In this document: positions 1 through 10,242 of the stretch, piece after piece
Layout of the letters: every line of letters begins with the position of its first letter
Position numbering within the stretch: position 1 is the stretch's first letter
Assembly (NCBI RefSeq): GCF_030758315.1
Contig: NZ_CP132336.1
Location: 3,625,001 to 3,689,000 of the forward strand
Direction of reading: 5' to 3'
Length of the DNA: 64,000 nucleotides
DNA from: Pararhizobium sp. IMCC3301
GTDB lineage: Bacteria > Pseudomonadota > Alphaproteobacteria > Rhizobiales > GCA-2746425
Made by a program: the position numbers and the translations under genes
The notes under the pieces: generated by a model
Database searches by the model: none
What the model was told of the DNA's origin: nothing
The model's input: the letters and a program-made list of their open reading frames with translations, nothing else

Positions 1-51
1 GGGAAACATGTCGGGATACAGTGTCAGGATGGAGGCATGCCAGGCGGGCAA
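1..51 (-). CDS. trmD: TrmD, tRNA (guanine-N1)-methyltransferase, N-terminal fragment
   Basis: Only the first 17 codons are in the window; the gene continues off the left edge. Read on the minus strand from a TTG at 51, the peptide contains ASILTLYPDMFP, the usual N-terminal strand of TrmD, which methylates G37 of tRNAs using S-adenosylmethionine. The TTG start is favoured because an AAGGAG ribosome-binding site at 60-65 lies 8 nt upstream, inside the end of rimM. The rimM stop is at 54-56, so the two genes are almost contiguous and probably translationally coupled. The order rpsP-rimM-trmD is the normal one. The call rests on a short match plus synteny. Confidence 0.75.
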   Translation of the reverse strand, partial: MPAWHASILTLYPDMFP

Positions 52-53
52 GG

Positions 54-623
54 TCAAAGCTCCTTATCAGGATCGTCCGGACCATGATCGTCCGGATCAA
101 CATCATCAAGCAGGCCCGGCAGATCCGCCAGTTGCACAAAACCGCCCGCAACATCGACCACCGGCACGGCTGCCAGGCTGAACGGGATCATCAGACTGTC
201 ATCATCCGGCGTGGCGATTTCCAGAATATCTCCGGCACCGAAATCATGCATCGCCAGAACGGTGCCGAGTGTGTCGCCATCCGCCTGCCGCACATCCAGC
301 CCGATCAGATCGATGTGATAGAACTCGTCTGAATCAGGTTCAGGAAGTCTGTCGCGATGGATGTAAAGCTGTGTCCGCGTCAGCGCTTCGGCTGAGGAGC
401 GGTCATTGATGCCTTGCAGTGCGCAGACAAACACCGCTTTGACCGGCCGTGACCGTGTAACGCGGTAGGACGTCCCGGCAGCATCCTGCAAATCGCCATA
501 GGCGGTCAGGGCTGCCGGGTCGTTTGAATACAGTTTGATACGCACTTCGCCCTTGATGCCGCTGGCGGCCCCGATCTCGGCGATCAGGACCATACCGTCC
601 GGCGCTGGGCTGTGGTTGCGCAT
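54..623 (-). CDS. rimM: RimM, 16S rRNA processing / 30S maturation factor
   Basis: A 189-residue protein with the RimM layout: an N-terminal beta-barrel containing IAEIGAASGIKGEVRIKLYS (about residues 14-33), then a PRC-barrel half containing DEFYHIDLIGL and a GAGDILEI segment. RimM binds ribosomal protein S19 and helps mature the 30S head. It sits between rpsP (6 nt upstream) and trmD. The C-terminal tail is very acidic (DDVDPDDHGPDDPD), a lineage-specific extension. The start at 623 is the first Met before the conserved domain. Length and domain order are normal. Confidence 0.95.
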   Translation of the reverse strand: MRNHSPAPDGMVLIAEIGAASGIKGEVRIKLYSNDPAALTAYGDLQDAAGTSYRVTRSRPVKAVFVCALQGINDRSSAEALTRTQLYIHRDRLPEPDSDEFYHIDLIGLDVRQADGDTLGTVLAMHDFGAGDILEIATPDDDSLMIPFSLAAVPVVDVAGGFVQLADLPGLLDDVDPDDHGPDDPDKEL

Positions 624-629
624 CGTGCG

Positions 630-1046
630 TTATTCAGCGGCGGCTTCTTCAGCCGGTGCGTCTTCTGCGGGCGCTTCCTCGGCAGGAGCGGCGGCAGCGG
701 CAGCAGCGGCTTCGGCAGCAGCTGCCTTGTCGGCGACACGCTCTTCAGCTTTCTTGCCGGGCTTGGCTTTGTTGGGATTGTTGCGGGCTTCGCGTTTCAC
801 GACACCGGCTGCATCGAGAAACCGCAGAACGCGGTCTGTCGGCTGTGCGCCGTGCTCGAGCCAATGTTTGGCGCGCTCGACATCCATAATGATGCGGTTT
901 TCGTCATCCTTGGCCAGAAGCGGATTGAAAGTGCCGATTTTCTCGATAAAGCGGCCATCGCGCGGCGCGCGGATATCAGCGATAACGATGGAATAGAACG
1001 GGCGTTTTTTGGAGCCGCCACGGGCAAGACGAATTTTAACGGACAT
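630..1046 (-). CDS. rpsP: 30S ribosomal protein S16
   Basis: A 138-residue S16 protein starting [20 protein letters not shown], the family signature, with the conserved core in about the first 85 residues. The remaining 50 or so residues form a low-complexity extension of Ala, Glu and Pro (repeats like [10 protein letters not shown]). Long alanine-rich tails are common on S16 in this bacterial group, while E. coli S16 is only about 82 residues. A GGAAAC ribosome-binding site precedes the ATG. It is the first gene of an rpsP-rimM-trmD unit; an acetyltransferase gene lies 34 nt upstream on the same strand. Confidence 0.96.
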   Translation of the reverse strand: MSVKIRLARGGSKKRPFYSIVIADIRAPRDGRFIEKIGTFNPLLAKDDENRIIMDVERAKHWLEHGAQPTDRVLRFLDAAGVVKREARNNPNKAKPGKKAEERVADKAAAAEAAAAAAAAPAEEAPAEDAPAEEAAAE

Positions 1047-1080
1047 GATGTTTCCTTGAGTGTTTTGGGGTGTTTTGAAA

Positions 1081-1614
1081 TTATGAAGTCAGAGCTTTTC
1101 TGAAATCCTGTGGAGAGCGATGCCGATAGATATCGGCGGTGAAAAAGCAAACGCGCTGGTGCGCTTCAAACTGCGCCCCCAGCCGTTCTGCAACGCGCCG
1201 CGAGGCGGCATTGTCGGGGGCGATGGCGCTTATGGCGGTGCTCCAGCCAAGCTCATCGTAAACATAGGACAGGCAGCGCTTGGCCGCTTCGGTAATCAGC
1301 CCCTTGCCCTGAAATTCGGGCATCAGCCCCCAGCCGATTTCCGGCTCGGGCCAGCCTTCCGGATACCACGGGCCGCACCACCCAGCGAATTTTTTCGATA
1401 CCTTGTCTTCCAGCGCAAACTTGCCGAAGCCGCGCAGCTGCCAATGGCCGATAAAGCTGGCCATCCGGCGCCAGACTTCCCACGGTTCCGAAACGCCGCC
1501 GAGAAAGCGGACACAATCTTCATTGCTGTAAAATGCCGCCAGCGGCGCAAAATCCGCTTCGGTCCATCCGCGCAGAACCAGCCGGTCTGTTTCAAGGCGA
1601 GGGATTGTTTGCAT
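1081..1614 (-). CDS. GNAT-family N-acetyltransferase (RimJ/RimL-like)
   Basis: A 177-residue protein matching the Acetyltransf_3 type of GNAT fold. It opens with [19 protein letters not shown], typical of RimJ/RimL-like enzymes. The acetyl-CoA binding turn is in [18 protein letters not shown] (about residues 96-113), followed by [17 protein letters not shown], the usual alpha-4 segment. These enzymes transfer acetyl from acetyl-CoA to an amino group; the substrate here cannot be read from sequence. It lies between the chorismate mutase gene (6 nt away) and rpsP on the same strand, so it is probably in one operon with ffh and rpsP. Confidence 0.85.
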   Translation of the reverse strand: MQTIPRLETDRLVLRGWTEADFAPLAAFYSNEDCVRFLGGVSEPWEVWRRMASFIGHWQLRGFGKFALEDKVSKKFAGWCGPWYPEGWPEPEIGWGLMPEFQGKGLITEAAKRCLSYVYDELGWSTAISAIAPDNAASRRVAERLGAQFEAHQRVCFFTADIYRHRSPQDFRKALTS

Positions 1615-1620
1615 CCGCTG

Positions 1621-1941
1621 TCAGCTCCTCAGCGCCAGATGTTTCTGGATCACTTCACGGACGATGAAGTTGAGAAATTTCTCGGCAAATTCCGCATCAA
1701 GGTCAGCTTCCACTGCCAGCGCGCGCAGCCGCTCGATCTGCTGCTGTTCGCGGTCCGGGTCGGAGGCCGGCAGGTCGTTTTCCGCTTTCAGAATGCCGAC
1801 CCGCTTGGTGCATTTGAAACGTTCCGCCAGCATGTGAATGACGGCGGCGTCAATATTGTCGATCGATCCGCGAATCGCTGCCAGTTCTTGCAGAGCCGCG
1901 ACCTTCGAAGCCTTAGGGTCGGCATGTGGTGTCGGTGTCAT
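1621..1941 (-). CDS. Chorismate mutase, AroQ type
   Basis: A 106-residue all-helical chorismate mutase, converting chorismate to prephenate for phenylalanine and tyrosine synthesis. The AroQ pattern is visible: LAAIRGSIDNIDAAVIHMLAERFKCTKRVGILKA (about residues 21-54), containing the active-site arginine and lysine positions, then DREQQQIERLR and a C-terminal helix. Its ATG overlaps the ffh stop codon (ATGA, 1938-1941), so its translation is probably coupled to ffh. Chorismate mutase next to ffh and rpsP is a recurring arrangement in rhizobial genomes. The length is normal for a monofunctional enzyme. Confidence 0.9.
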   Translation of the reverse strand: MTPTPHADPKASKVAALQELAAIRGSIDNIDAAVIHMLAERFKCTKRVGILKAENDLPASDPDREQQQIERLRALAVEADLDAEFAEKFLNFIVREVIQKHLALRS

Positions 1942-3515
1942 GATTTCTTCCCCTTGCCGGGTCCCGGCAGACCGGGCAATCCGCCAGACTTTCCAGCACC
2001 GCCAAAACCTCCTGGCCCGCCAAGGCCACCAAGACCTCCTGGTCCACCAAGTCCGGGCAGGCCGCCGGGGGCCGCGCCGCCCATCTGCTTGGCCATCTGT
2101 TCCAGTTTCTTGGGATCCATATTCGCCATGCCGCCGCCGGGAGGCATGCCTCCGGTGCCAGGCGGCATTCCACCACCACCCATCATACCACCAAGAGCGC
2201 CCATCAGGCCGCCCTTCTTCTTGCCCATGGCCTTCATCATATCGGCCATCTGGCGATGCATTTTCAGTAATTTGTTGATGTCCTGCACTTCGGTGCCGGA
2301 CCCGGCTGCAACCCGCTTCTTGCGGTTGGCGTTGAGCAGTTTGGGATTGCTGCGCTCTTTGCGCGTCATCGACGAAATGATGGCCTGCTGGCGTTTGAAA
2401 ACACTGTCATCGACGCCGGAAGCGGCGATCTGTTTTTTCATTTTTCCAATGCCGGGCATCATCCCCATCAACCCGCCCATGCCGCCCATCTTCTGCATCT
2501 GGCCCAACTGGTCGGACAGGTCCTGAAGATCGAACTGGCCCTTGCGCATTTTTTCAGCGGCGCGTGCCGCCTGTTCCGCATCAATGTTTTCAGCGGCTTT
2601 TTCCACCAGGCTGACAATGTCGCCCATGCCGAGAATGCGGTCGGCGATCCGCTTGGGGTGAAAATCCTCCAGCGCATCCATTTTCTCGCCGACGCCGATC
2701 AGCTTGATCGGCTTGCCGGTGACCGCACGCATCGACAGCGCCGCACCGCCACGTCCATCGCCATCAACACGGGTCAGTACAAGCCCGGTGATGCCGACAC
2801 GGTCATTGAACGAGGTCGCCAGATTGACCGCATCCTGACCGGTCAGACTGTCAGCCACCAGCAGCACTTCATGCGGGTTGGTGGCTTTTTTGATGTCCGC
2901 CATTTCCATCATCAGCGGTTCATCAATATGGGTACGGCCGGCAGTATCCAGAATAACGGCGTCATAGCCGCCAAGACGCGCTGCATTCATGGCGCGGCGT
3001 GCAATCTCGACCGGCATCTGCCCGGCCACAATCGGCAGCGTATCAACGCCGATCTGTTCGCCAAGCACTTTCAGCTGTTCCTGCGCTGCAGGGCGCCGCA
3101 CATCCAGCGATGCCATCAGAATTTTGCGCTTTTGTTTTTCAAACAACCGTTTTGCGATTTTGGCAGACGTGGTTGTCTTGCCCGAGCCCTGCAGGCCGAC
3201 CATCATGATGGCAACCGGTGCCGCCGCATTCAGATCAATGGTCTGCGCCTCGGAGCCAAGCATGCCGACCAGTTCATCATGAACGATCTTGATGACCATC
3301 TGGCCGGGGGTGACGGATTTGACGACATCGGCGCCAACCGCGCGTTCCTTCACCCTTGCGATAAAGTCGCGCACCACACCAAGCGCCACATCGGCCTCGA
3401 TCAGAGCGCGCCGCACCTCGCGCATGGCCGCGGAGACATCGCTGTCACTCAGCGCGCCGCGCTTGGTCAGCTTGTCCAAAATGCCGTTTAGGCGGTCTGA
3501 CAGTGTGTCGAACAT
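1938..3515 (-). CDS. ffh: Ffh, signal recognition particle GTPase (SRP54)
   Basis: A 525-residue SRP54 protein that binds signal sequences on ribosomes and delivers them to FtsY. The N domain is followed by the G domain with GLQGSGKTTTSAKIAKRL (G1, about residue 108), DTAGRTHIDE (G3) and TRVDGDGRGG (G4). The C-terminal M domain is methionine-rich and ends in an unusually long Gly/Met/Pro-rich tail of about 90 residues with repeated GG(L/M)xG elements. E. coli Ffh is 453 residues, so the extra length is this tail. It heads the minus-strand operon with the chorismate mutase gene. Its receptor FtsY is encoded at 8917. Confidence 0.97.
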   Translation of the reverse strand: MFDTLSDRLNGILDKLTKRGALSDSDVSAAMREVRRALIEADVALGVVRDFIARVKERAVGADVVKSVTPGQMVIKIVHDELVGMLGSEAQTIDLNAAAPVAIMMVGLQGSGKTTTSAKIAKRLFEKQKRKILMASLDVRRPAAQEQLKVLGEQIGVDTLPIVAGQMPVEIARRAMNAARLGGYDAVILDTAGRTHIDEPLMMEMADIKKATNPHEVLLVADSLTGQDAVNLATSFNDRVGITGLVLTRVDGDGRGGAALSMRAVTGKPIKLIGVGEKMDALEDFHPKRIADRILGMGDIVSLVEKAAENIDAEQAARAAEKMRKGQFDLQDLSDQLGQMQKMGGMGGLMGMMPGIGKMKKQIAASGVDDSVFKRQQAIISSMTRKERSNPKLLNANRKKRVAAGSGTEVQDINKLLKMHRQMADMMKAMGKKKGGLMGALGGMMGGGGMPPGTGGMPPGGGMANMDPKKLEQMAKQMGGAAPGGLPGLGGPGGLGGLGGPGGFGGAGKSGGLPGLPGPGKGKKS

Positions 3516-3743
3516 AGCTTTTCAAATCACACGGATTTTCGCCCGTGCCCAAATCTGTTTCGGATCAGTCCAACATAGGGTGCGAACCGCCAAACGCAAA
3601 ACACACCCGAGGGCGCAACGCGCTGGCGGGTGGTGACCTCCTGTCCCCATTGTGGAAACCGGTCGGCGGCTCGAATGTGTCTCAATCCGATTGATGCGCG
3701 GGTTCTAGGAGAAATGCGGCGATGCGTCAAGACACAACGACTG

Positions 3744-4496
3744 TCAACCGCTCCACGGCGCTGCCGACAGGATGATATAGAGCCCAAGCAGCAGCAGGGC
3801 CGTGAAGAAAACATGGCGGAAGCGGGTTTCCGACAATGATTTCCGGATTCGCTGACCCAGCATCATGCCGGAAATCGACGGCACCAGCGCCGCCACCGAC
3901 AACAGGCCGAGTTCAGTGTTGAGCAGGCCATTGCCGCCCAGCGCCACCGCCAGAGCGGCAATTGACAGGCTGAACAGAATGCCCATCGCCTGGATCATCG
4001 CGTCGCGCTGCAGCCCGATGGCCTGAAAATAAATCACTCCCGGAATTGCCGAAGTGCCGGTCAACCCGGTGACGATGCCATTGACCAGTCCGAACAGCGG
4101 ACCGGCCCAGCGATCCTGCGACCGGCTGATCGAGAAACCAAGGCCGGCCATGTTGACCACCGCATAGACAATCAGGACAATTCCAAGAAAAGCCGATAAC
4201 AGCGGCAGATCAACCCGGCTCAGGCCCAGAGCGCCAAGCCACACCGACACTGTTGCCATCATCAGAAACGGCCAGATGCGCTTCACCACACGCGTGCCAT
4301 GACCGCCGATGGAGCCTTGCCAGACATTGGCGAGCAACCCCGGAATCAGCATCAAAGCCATGGCATTGGGCAGGCCGACCACCACTGTCAGCAGCGCCAC
4401 GCTGACAATCGGCAGGCCAAGGCCGATCACGCCTTTCACAATCCCGGCGAGCAGAAACGCTGCGCCGATAGCTACCAGCGTGATGCTGTCAAACAC
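3744..4496 (-). CDS. TSUP-family (TauE/SafE) membrane permease
   Basis: A 250-residue membrane protein with about eight hydrophobic helices and the half-repeat signature of the sulfite exporter/TauE family: AIGAAFLLAGIVKGVIGLGLPIVS near the N-terminus and LVNGIVTGLTGTSAIPGVIYFQAIGL near residue 138. Family members move small organic or inorganic anions such as sulfite and sulfoacetate; the substrate here is not evident. The start is GTG at 4496 and no strong ribosome-binding site is visible. It diverges from the nucleoside hydrolase gene. The 228-bp gap to ffh holds no recognisable gene. Confidence 0.85.
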   Translation of the reverse strand: MFDSITLVAIGAAFLLAGIVKGVIGLGLPIVSVALLTVVVGLPNAMALMLIPGLLANVWQGSIGGHGTRVVKRIWPFLMMATVSVWLGALGLSRVDLPLLSAFLGIVLIVYAVVNMAGLGFSISRSQDRWAGPLFGLVNGIVTGLTGTSAIPGVIYFQAIGLQRDAMIQAMGILFSLSIAALAVALGGNGLLNTELGLLSVAALVPSISGMMLGQRIRKSLSETRFRHVFFTALLLLGLYIILSAAPWSG

Positions 4497-4651
4497 GGGA
4501 GCAGAGAAGCGCCATGACGGCTCTTTCCCAGGTGAATAGCTCGAAAGTCATGGATTCTTGCAGTTGCCGCCGGTCGATAAAAAATGCTTTATGCAGTCTT
4601 GATTGAAGACAGGCCCCGGCGCAAGCCTGACACACCTGTTTTACGCTATTG

Positions 4652-4700
4652 CCCCATTCCCGGGCTCCATTCCCGGCCCAATTTCCGGCCCAATTTCCGG
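4652..4700 (+). repeat. 12-bp direct tandem repeat upstream of the nucleoside hydrolase gene
   Basis: Two perfect copies of CCCAATTTCCGG stand at 4677-4688 and 4689-4700, preceded by two degenerate copies (4652-4663 and 4665-4676). The array ends 20 nt before the ATG at 4720, so it sits in the leader just ahead of the ribosome-binding site. It is one of several short tandem duplications in this window. Confidence 0.85.
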
Positions 4701-4719
4701 CGCAGAAAGACACGCTGCC

Positions 4720-5682
4720 ATGACAGACCCCACCACTGCTTCGCGCCAGAAAATCATCATCGACACCGACCCCGGCGTTGATGATGCGCTGGCGATCCAT
4801 CTTGCATTTGCCGATCCGCGGCTCGAGGTGGTGGGTCTGACCACCGTGTTCGGCAATGTTCACACCTATCAGGCTACCCGCAACGCACGTCATCTGGTCG
4901 AGATGGCGGGCCTTGCCATTCCGGTGGCCCATGGTGCGGAAAAGCCCTACCAGCAGCCGTCCCGCGACCCGGCCCACTTCATTCACGGCCATGAAGGCTT
5001 TGGCGACCAGCCGGCCCCGGCACCCGTGTTGTCGGTTGATCCGCGCAGTGCAGCACAATTTATTTGCGATATGGCGGATTTGCACGGCAAGGAGCTGATC
5101 CTGTGCCCGGTCGGACCTTTGACCAATCTGGCTCATGCTCTGGATCTGGATCCGGCCCTGCCGGGCAAAATCGGCGGTGTGGTTCTGATGGGCGGTGCCG
5201 TCACCGTGCCGGGCAATGTCAATTCCTATGCGGAGGCCAATATTCACAACGATCCCCATGCCGCCGAAATGGTGTTCGCGGCGGCCTGGGATGTGCGCGT
5301 TATCGGTTTGGATGTCACAGAGCAGATCTTGTGCAGTTTGCAGCATCTGGAGGAAATCGCTGCGGCTTCTCCGCAGATTGGCGGTTTTCTGCGCGATGTT
5401 TCAGCGTTTTATATCCGCTTCTATCAGCAGGCCCGCGCCTTTGACGGCTGCTGTCTGCATGATCCGGCTGCGGTGATCGCCATTACCGATCCGGACTGGT
5501 TTTCATATCACAAAGCGCCGGTGAAAATATCTCTCGAAGGAGACACGCTCGGCAGCACTCGGATCGTTGCGGAAGCAAACCGCCCTGGCGTGCGTTTTGC
5601 AGTTGGCTGCGAGGCTGATAAAATCCGCGCCCATTTTGTCGCCACGCTGATGCAGGCCGATCAGTTGCGCGCGCAACGCTGA
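4720..5682 (+). CDS. Nucleoside hydrolase (inosine-uridine preferring family)
   Basis: A 320-residue hydrolase that cleaves the N-glycosidic bond of nucleosides to a base and ribose. The calcium-binding N-terminal cluster is IIIDTDPGVDDALAI (about residues 12-26). Further family marks are GLTTVFGN, PVGPLTNLA, VLMGGAV and the C-terminal CCLHDPAAV with the His-Asp pair of the active site. The reading frame opens upstream at 4603, but the ATG at 4720 is preferred: it has an AGAAAGA site upstream and gives the normal family length. Purine versus pyrimidine preference cannot be assigned. It converges with the next gene, 16 nt apart. Confidence 0.93.
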   Translation: MTDPTTASRQKIIIDTDPGVDDALAIHLAFADPRLEVVGLTTVFGNVHTYQATRNARHLVEMAGLAIPVAHGAEKPYQQPSRDPAHFIHGHEGFGDQPAPAPVLSVDPRSAAQFICDMADLHGKELILCPVGPLTNLAHALDLDPALPGKIGGVVLMGGAVTVPGNVNSYAEANIHNDPHAAEMVFAAAWDVRVIGLDVTEQILCSLQHLEEIAAASPQIGGFLRDVSAFYIRFYQQARAFDGCCLHDPAAVIAITDPDWFSYHKAPVKISLEGDTLGSTRIVAEANRPGVRFAVGCEADKIRAHFVATLMQADQLRAQR

Positions 5683-5698
5683 GCTAACATGAACCGGA

Positions 5699-6628
5699 CT
5701 ACAGACCCTGTGGGATGACGGCTGTCGGCCGTCTTGGCAAAGTATTCACACTGAAAATCATGGTTTGTCCGGGCAGGCGGATGTTGTCAAAACTGTCGCC
5801 AAGCATCGAGATCAATGTGTCCGCAGTGGCGAACCCTCGGGCATGCATCGGCAGGATCACACTGGCCCGCAGCCGTTTCACAATTTCAACCATGCCTGGC
5901 AGGCTGAGGGTCATGGCACCGTCAATCGGCACCATCACCACATCAAGCCGGCCGATATTGGCATAATGCGAATCCGTCAGCGCGTGATGCAGATGGCCCA
6001 GATGGCCGATGCACAGTCCGGCGACTTCGAAGATAAAGATGGAATTGGCATCGACCTCGCGAAAGCCCCCTCGGATGATATCGGTGGTGACATTGCGCAC
6101 CAGCACATCCTCGACCTGCATCAGATGTTTTGCCGGTACACCATCGCCCCATCCCGGCAGAATATAGGAAATGCGGCTGTCCGGACTGGCGGCAAAATGA
6201 GAGGAATGGGCTTTGTTCATTGTGACAATTGTCGGAATGAGGCTGCTGCCCTGGTACTGGACATAGCCGAAATAGTCGGTCGCTACAGTGATGCCCGCAG
6301 CGCTTTCGATAATATAGCTCGAATGATCGAAATAGCTGATACGCACCTCAAAAGGCGTCAGGACACGGTCACTATCCGTATCGATTGCAAAATCGGTGTG
6401 GGATGAAATGGTCTCAATACGTGGACCCGGACGTCGCAGCGGATCGAAATTGACGTAATTCACTTTGGTGTTGGCGGGTATCTGATCCAGATTCTGCGCT
6501 ATGGCCTGACAAGTGCTGACCGGTGTTTTACCGGCTTGCAGCAGTTCCGCCATGGGGGCTGCAGAGCCAGGCGCGGCAGGCAGCGCCGCTATCATCAGAA
6601 AGGACAGGAACACACGAAAGGCAAACAT
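5699..6628 (-). CDS. Exported metallo-beta-lactamase-fold protein (UlaG-like), degenerate metal site
   Basis: A 309-residue protein with a signal peptide (MFAFRVFLSFLMIAALPAAPGSA). The mature part resembles UlaG-type beta-lactamase-fold hydrolases: ISYFDHSSYIIESAAGITVATDYFG (about residues 105-130), GHLGHLHH (near 210) and ILPMHARGF (near 270). The usual zinc motif HxHxDH is not intact; the matching segment reads MNKAHSSHF, without the aspartate. It may therefore bind metal differently or have another role. The start at 6628 is chosen over an upstream extension because it follows a perfect GGAGGT with 6-nt spacing and begins the signal peptide. Substrate unknown. Confidence 0.7.
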   Translation of the reverse strand: MFAFRVFLSFLMIAALPAAPGSAAPMAELLQAGKTPVSTCQAIAQNLDQIPANTKVNYVNFDPLRRPGPRIETISSHTDFAIDTDSDRVLTPFEVRISYFDHSSYIIESAAGITVATDYFGYVQYQGSSLIPTIVTMNKAHSSHFAASPDSRISYILPGWGDGVPAKHLMQVEDVLVRNVTTDIIRGGFREVDANSIFIFEVAGLCIGHLGHLHHALTDSHYANIGRLDVVMVPIDGAMTLSLPGMVEIVKRLRASVILPMHARGFATADTLISMLGDSFDNIRLPGQTMIFSVNTLPRRPTAVIPQGL

Positions 6629-6772
6629 GCCGGAACCTCCATCATCTGACAGTGATTTTAGAGGTTGTATTGAGCAATGCAAGAAATTCGGTTCTTTTCC
6701 GCCATCTCTGGTATTTTGCCGTCCTATCCGCCATATAGGCGGCAGTAATTGGCTTTTGACACGCAGACCATC

Positions 6773-7642
6773 ATGGACGGCATCAGATATTACAAAATGA
6801 ACGGAGCGGGCAACGAGATTGTCATGCTCGACCTGCGTGATCAATCGGTTGTGGTCACGCCGGAAGCCGCGCGCGCAATTGCCGCCCGCAGCGCGTCGTT
6901 TTTTGATCAGCTGATGGTGCTGCTGCCGCCAAAAACGGCGGGCACCGCTGCCTTCGTCGAAATCTGGAACAATGATGGCTCGCGCTCAGGCGCCTGCGGC
7001 AACGGCACGCGCTGTATTGCAGCCATGGAACTGGACCGTCTTGGCACCGACACCGTGAGTTTCGAGACAGAGGCGGGCCTGTTGCCGACCAGTCGCGCCG
7101 GCACCGGCATCAGCGTTGATATGGGCGTGCCGAAATTCGGCTGGGCTGACATCCCGCTGTCGCAGCCGATGCCTGACACCAACGCCATTGAGCTGGACTA
7201 TGAAGGCCATGGCGTCAGGCTTTCAAACCCGGCTGTTGCGAATATGGGCAATCCGCATGCGGTGTTCTGGGTCGATGATCCGCAGATTTATGATCTGTCC
7301 CTTATCGGGCCGGAGCTGGAGCAGCATCCATTATTCCCCGAAAAGGCCAATATTTCGCTGGCACAGATTATCTCGCCGGAGGCGATCCGCCTCAGGGTTT
7401 GGGAGCGCGGTGCTGGAGAGACCAGGGCCTGCGGTTCGGCAGCCTGCGCCGTGGCCGTCAGCGCTGCGCGTTCCGGCCGCACCGGACGCGATGTGCGCAT
7501 TCACTTGCCGGGCGGCGCGTTGCGGCTGGTATGGCGCGATGATGATCATGTCGTGATGACAGGCCCCTGGGAGCTGGAACATGCTGGCAGCCTGCCGGTG
7601 ACACTGTTTGACGCGTCAGACCACATAGAAGATGTGGCGTAA
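6773..7642 (+). CDS. dapF: Diaminopimelate epimerase
   Basis: A 289-residue DapF, which interconverts LL- and meso-diaminopimelate for lysine and peptidoglycan synthesis. The N-terminus IRYYKMNGAGNEIVMLDLR is the family start. The two catalytic cysteines lie in SGACGNGTRC (about residue 74) and TRACGSAACA (about residue 220). The ATG at 6773 is chosen; a TTG at 6749 is also in frame and neither has a strong ribosome-binding site. The next gene, mtaB, begins 6 nt after the stop. The product is the amino acid used by the MurE half of the fusion encoded at 60115. Confidence 0.95.
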   Translation: MDGIRYYKMNGAGNEIVMLDLRDQSVVVTPEAARAIAARSASFFDQLMVLLPPKTAGTAAFVEIWNNDGSRSGACGNGTRCIAAMELDRLGTDTVSFETEAGLLPTSRAGTGISVDMGVPKFGWADIPLSQPMPDTNAIELDYEGHGVRLSNPAVANMGNPHAVFWVDDPQIYDLSLIGPELEQHPLFPEKANISLAQIISPEAIRLRVWERGAGETRACGSAACAVAVSAARSGRTGRDVRIHLPGGALRLVWRDDDHVVMTGPWELEHAGSLPVTLFDASDHIEDVA

Positions 7643-7648
7643 CCCATC

Positions 7649-8916
7649 ATGAGCAAGGCACCCGAAATCGATGTCGTGACATTTGGCTGCAGGCTGAACA
7701 CGGTGGAAAGCCAGGTCATGAAGCGCGAAGCCATCGCCGCTGGCCTGAACAATGCCATTCTGGTGAATACCTGCGCCGTCACGTCGGAAGCGGTGCGTCA
7801 GGCCCGGCAGGCCATTCGCCGCGCCAAACGCGAAAACCCCGACAAGACGGTGATTGTATCCGGCTGCGCGGCGCAGACCGATCCGCAGATGTTTGCCGAT
7901 ATGGAAGAGGTCTCCCTTGTTCTTGGCAATGAGGAAAAGCTGGTTGCCGCCAGCTATCGCATGTTGCCGCAATTCGGCGTCAACGACACCGAGAAAACCC
8001 GCGTCAATGACATCATGTCAGTGCGCGAGACGGCAGCCCATCTGATTGAAGGGCTTGAAGGGCGAACACGGGCCTTTGTCCAGGTGCAGACCGGCTGTGA
8101 TCATCGCTGCACCTTCTGCATCATTCCCTATGGCAGGGGCAATTCCCGCTCCGTGCCGATGGGCGCTGTCGTGGACCAGGTGCGGCGGCTGACGCAGAAC
8201 GGTTATCGCGAAGTCGTGGTCACCGGAGTGGACATCACCTCTTACGGTGCGGATTTGCCCGGAGCGCCAAAGCTTGGGGCTTTGGTGCAGGCGATTTTGA
8301 AACATGTTCCGGAGCTGGAGCGGCTGCGGCTGTCGTCGATTGACTCCATTGAAGTCGATCCGGAATTGATGGCCGCCATCGGCGATGAGCCGCGTCTGAT
8401 GCCGCATCTGCATCTGTCGCTTCAGTCCGGCGACGACATGATCTTGAAGCGGATGAAGCGGCGGCATCTGCGGCAGGACACCATCGATTTCTGCCATCAG
8501 GTCCGCGAGTTGCGCCCTGATGCAGCTTTTGGTGCGGATATCATTGCCGGCTTTCCCACAGAAACCGATGCGATGTTTGAAAACTCCCTGTCCATTGTCG
8601 ACGAATGCGATCTGACCCATTTGCATATTTTCCCGTACTCACCCCGTCCGGGCACGCCGGCGGCACGCATGCCGCAGCTCGACCGTACCTTGGTCAAAGA
8701 ACGGGCAGGGCGCCTGCGCGACAAGGGCAATCAGGCCCTGCAGAAGCATTTAAGCCGCGAAGTCGGGTCACAGCATCAGGTGCTGATTGAAAAACCCGGC
8801 CTTGGCCGCACCGAGCAATTCACCCAGGTTGAACTGGCAGGCGGAACGTCCGGCGAAATCCTGCCACTGCGGATCACCGGCCATTCCCGCCGCCATCTGT
8901 TTGGCGAGGTTGCGTA

Positions 8917-8917
<1 letters not shown>
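7649..8917 (+). CDS. mtaB: MtaB, tRNA t6A37 methylthiotransferase
   Basis: A 422-residue radical-SAM enzyme that adds a methylthio group to t6A37 of tRNA. The N-terminal UPF0004 domain carries three cluster cysteines (TFGCRLN, NTCAVT, SGCAAQ). The radical-SAM motif is [20 protein letters not shown] (about residues 149-168), and a TRAM-like segment follows at the C-terminus. The arrangement dapF-mtaB-ftsY is typical for rhizobia. Its TAG stop overlaps the GTG start of ftsY by one base. Length and motif order are those of MtaB rather than MiaB. Confidence 0.94.

Positions 8918-10238
<1,321 letters not shown>

Positions 10239-10242
<4 letters not shown>

Noticed and set aside
1120-2526. A 468-codon plus-strand frame with Pro-rich content
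   Set aside because: It is antisense to chorismate mutase and ffh; the Pro runs mirror the Gly-rich tail of Ffh. No homology.
3516-3743. Gap upstream of ffh considered for the SRP RNA gene (ffs)
   Set aside because: The conserved GGTCAGGNCCGGAAGGNAGCA region of SRP RNA is not present on either strand.
4489-5346. A 285-codon minus-strand frame with AGNWAGNW repeats
   Set aside because: Antisense to the nucleoside hydrolase; the repeats are the 12-bp tandem array read backwards.
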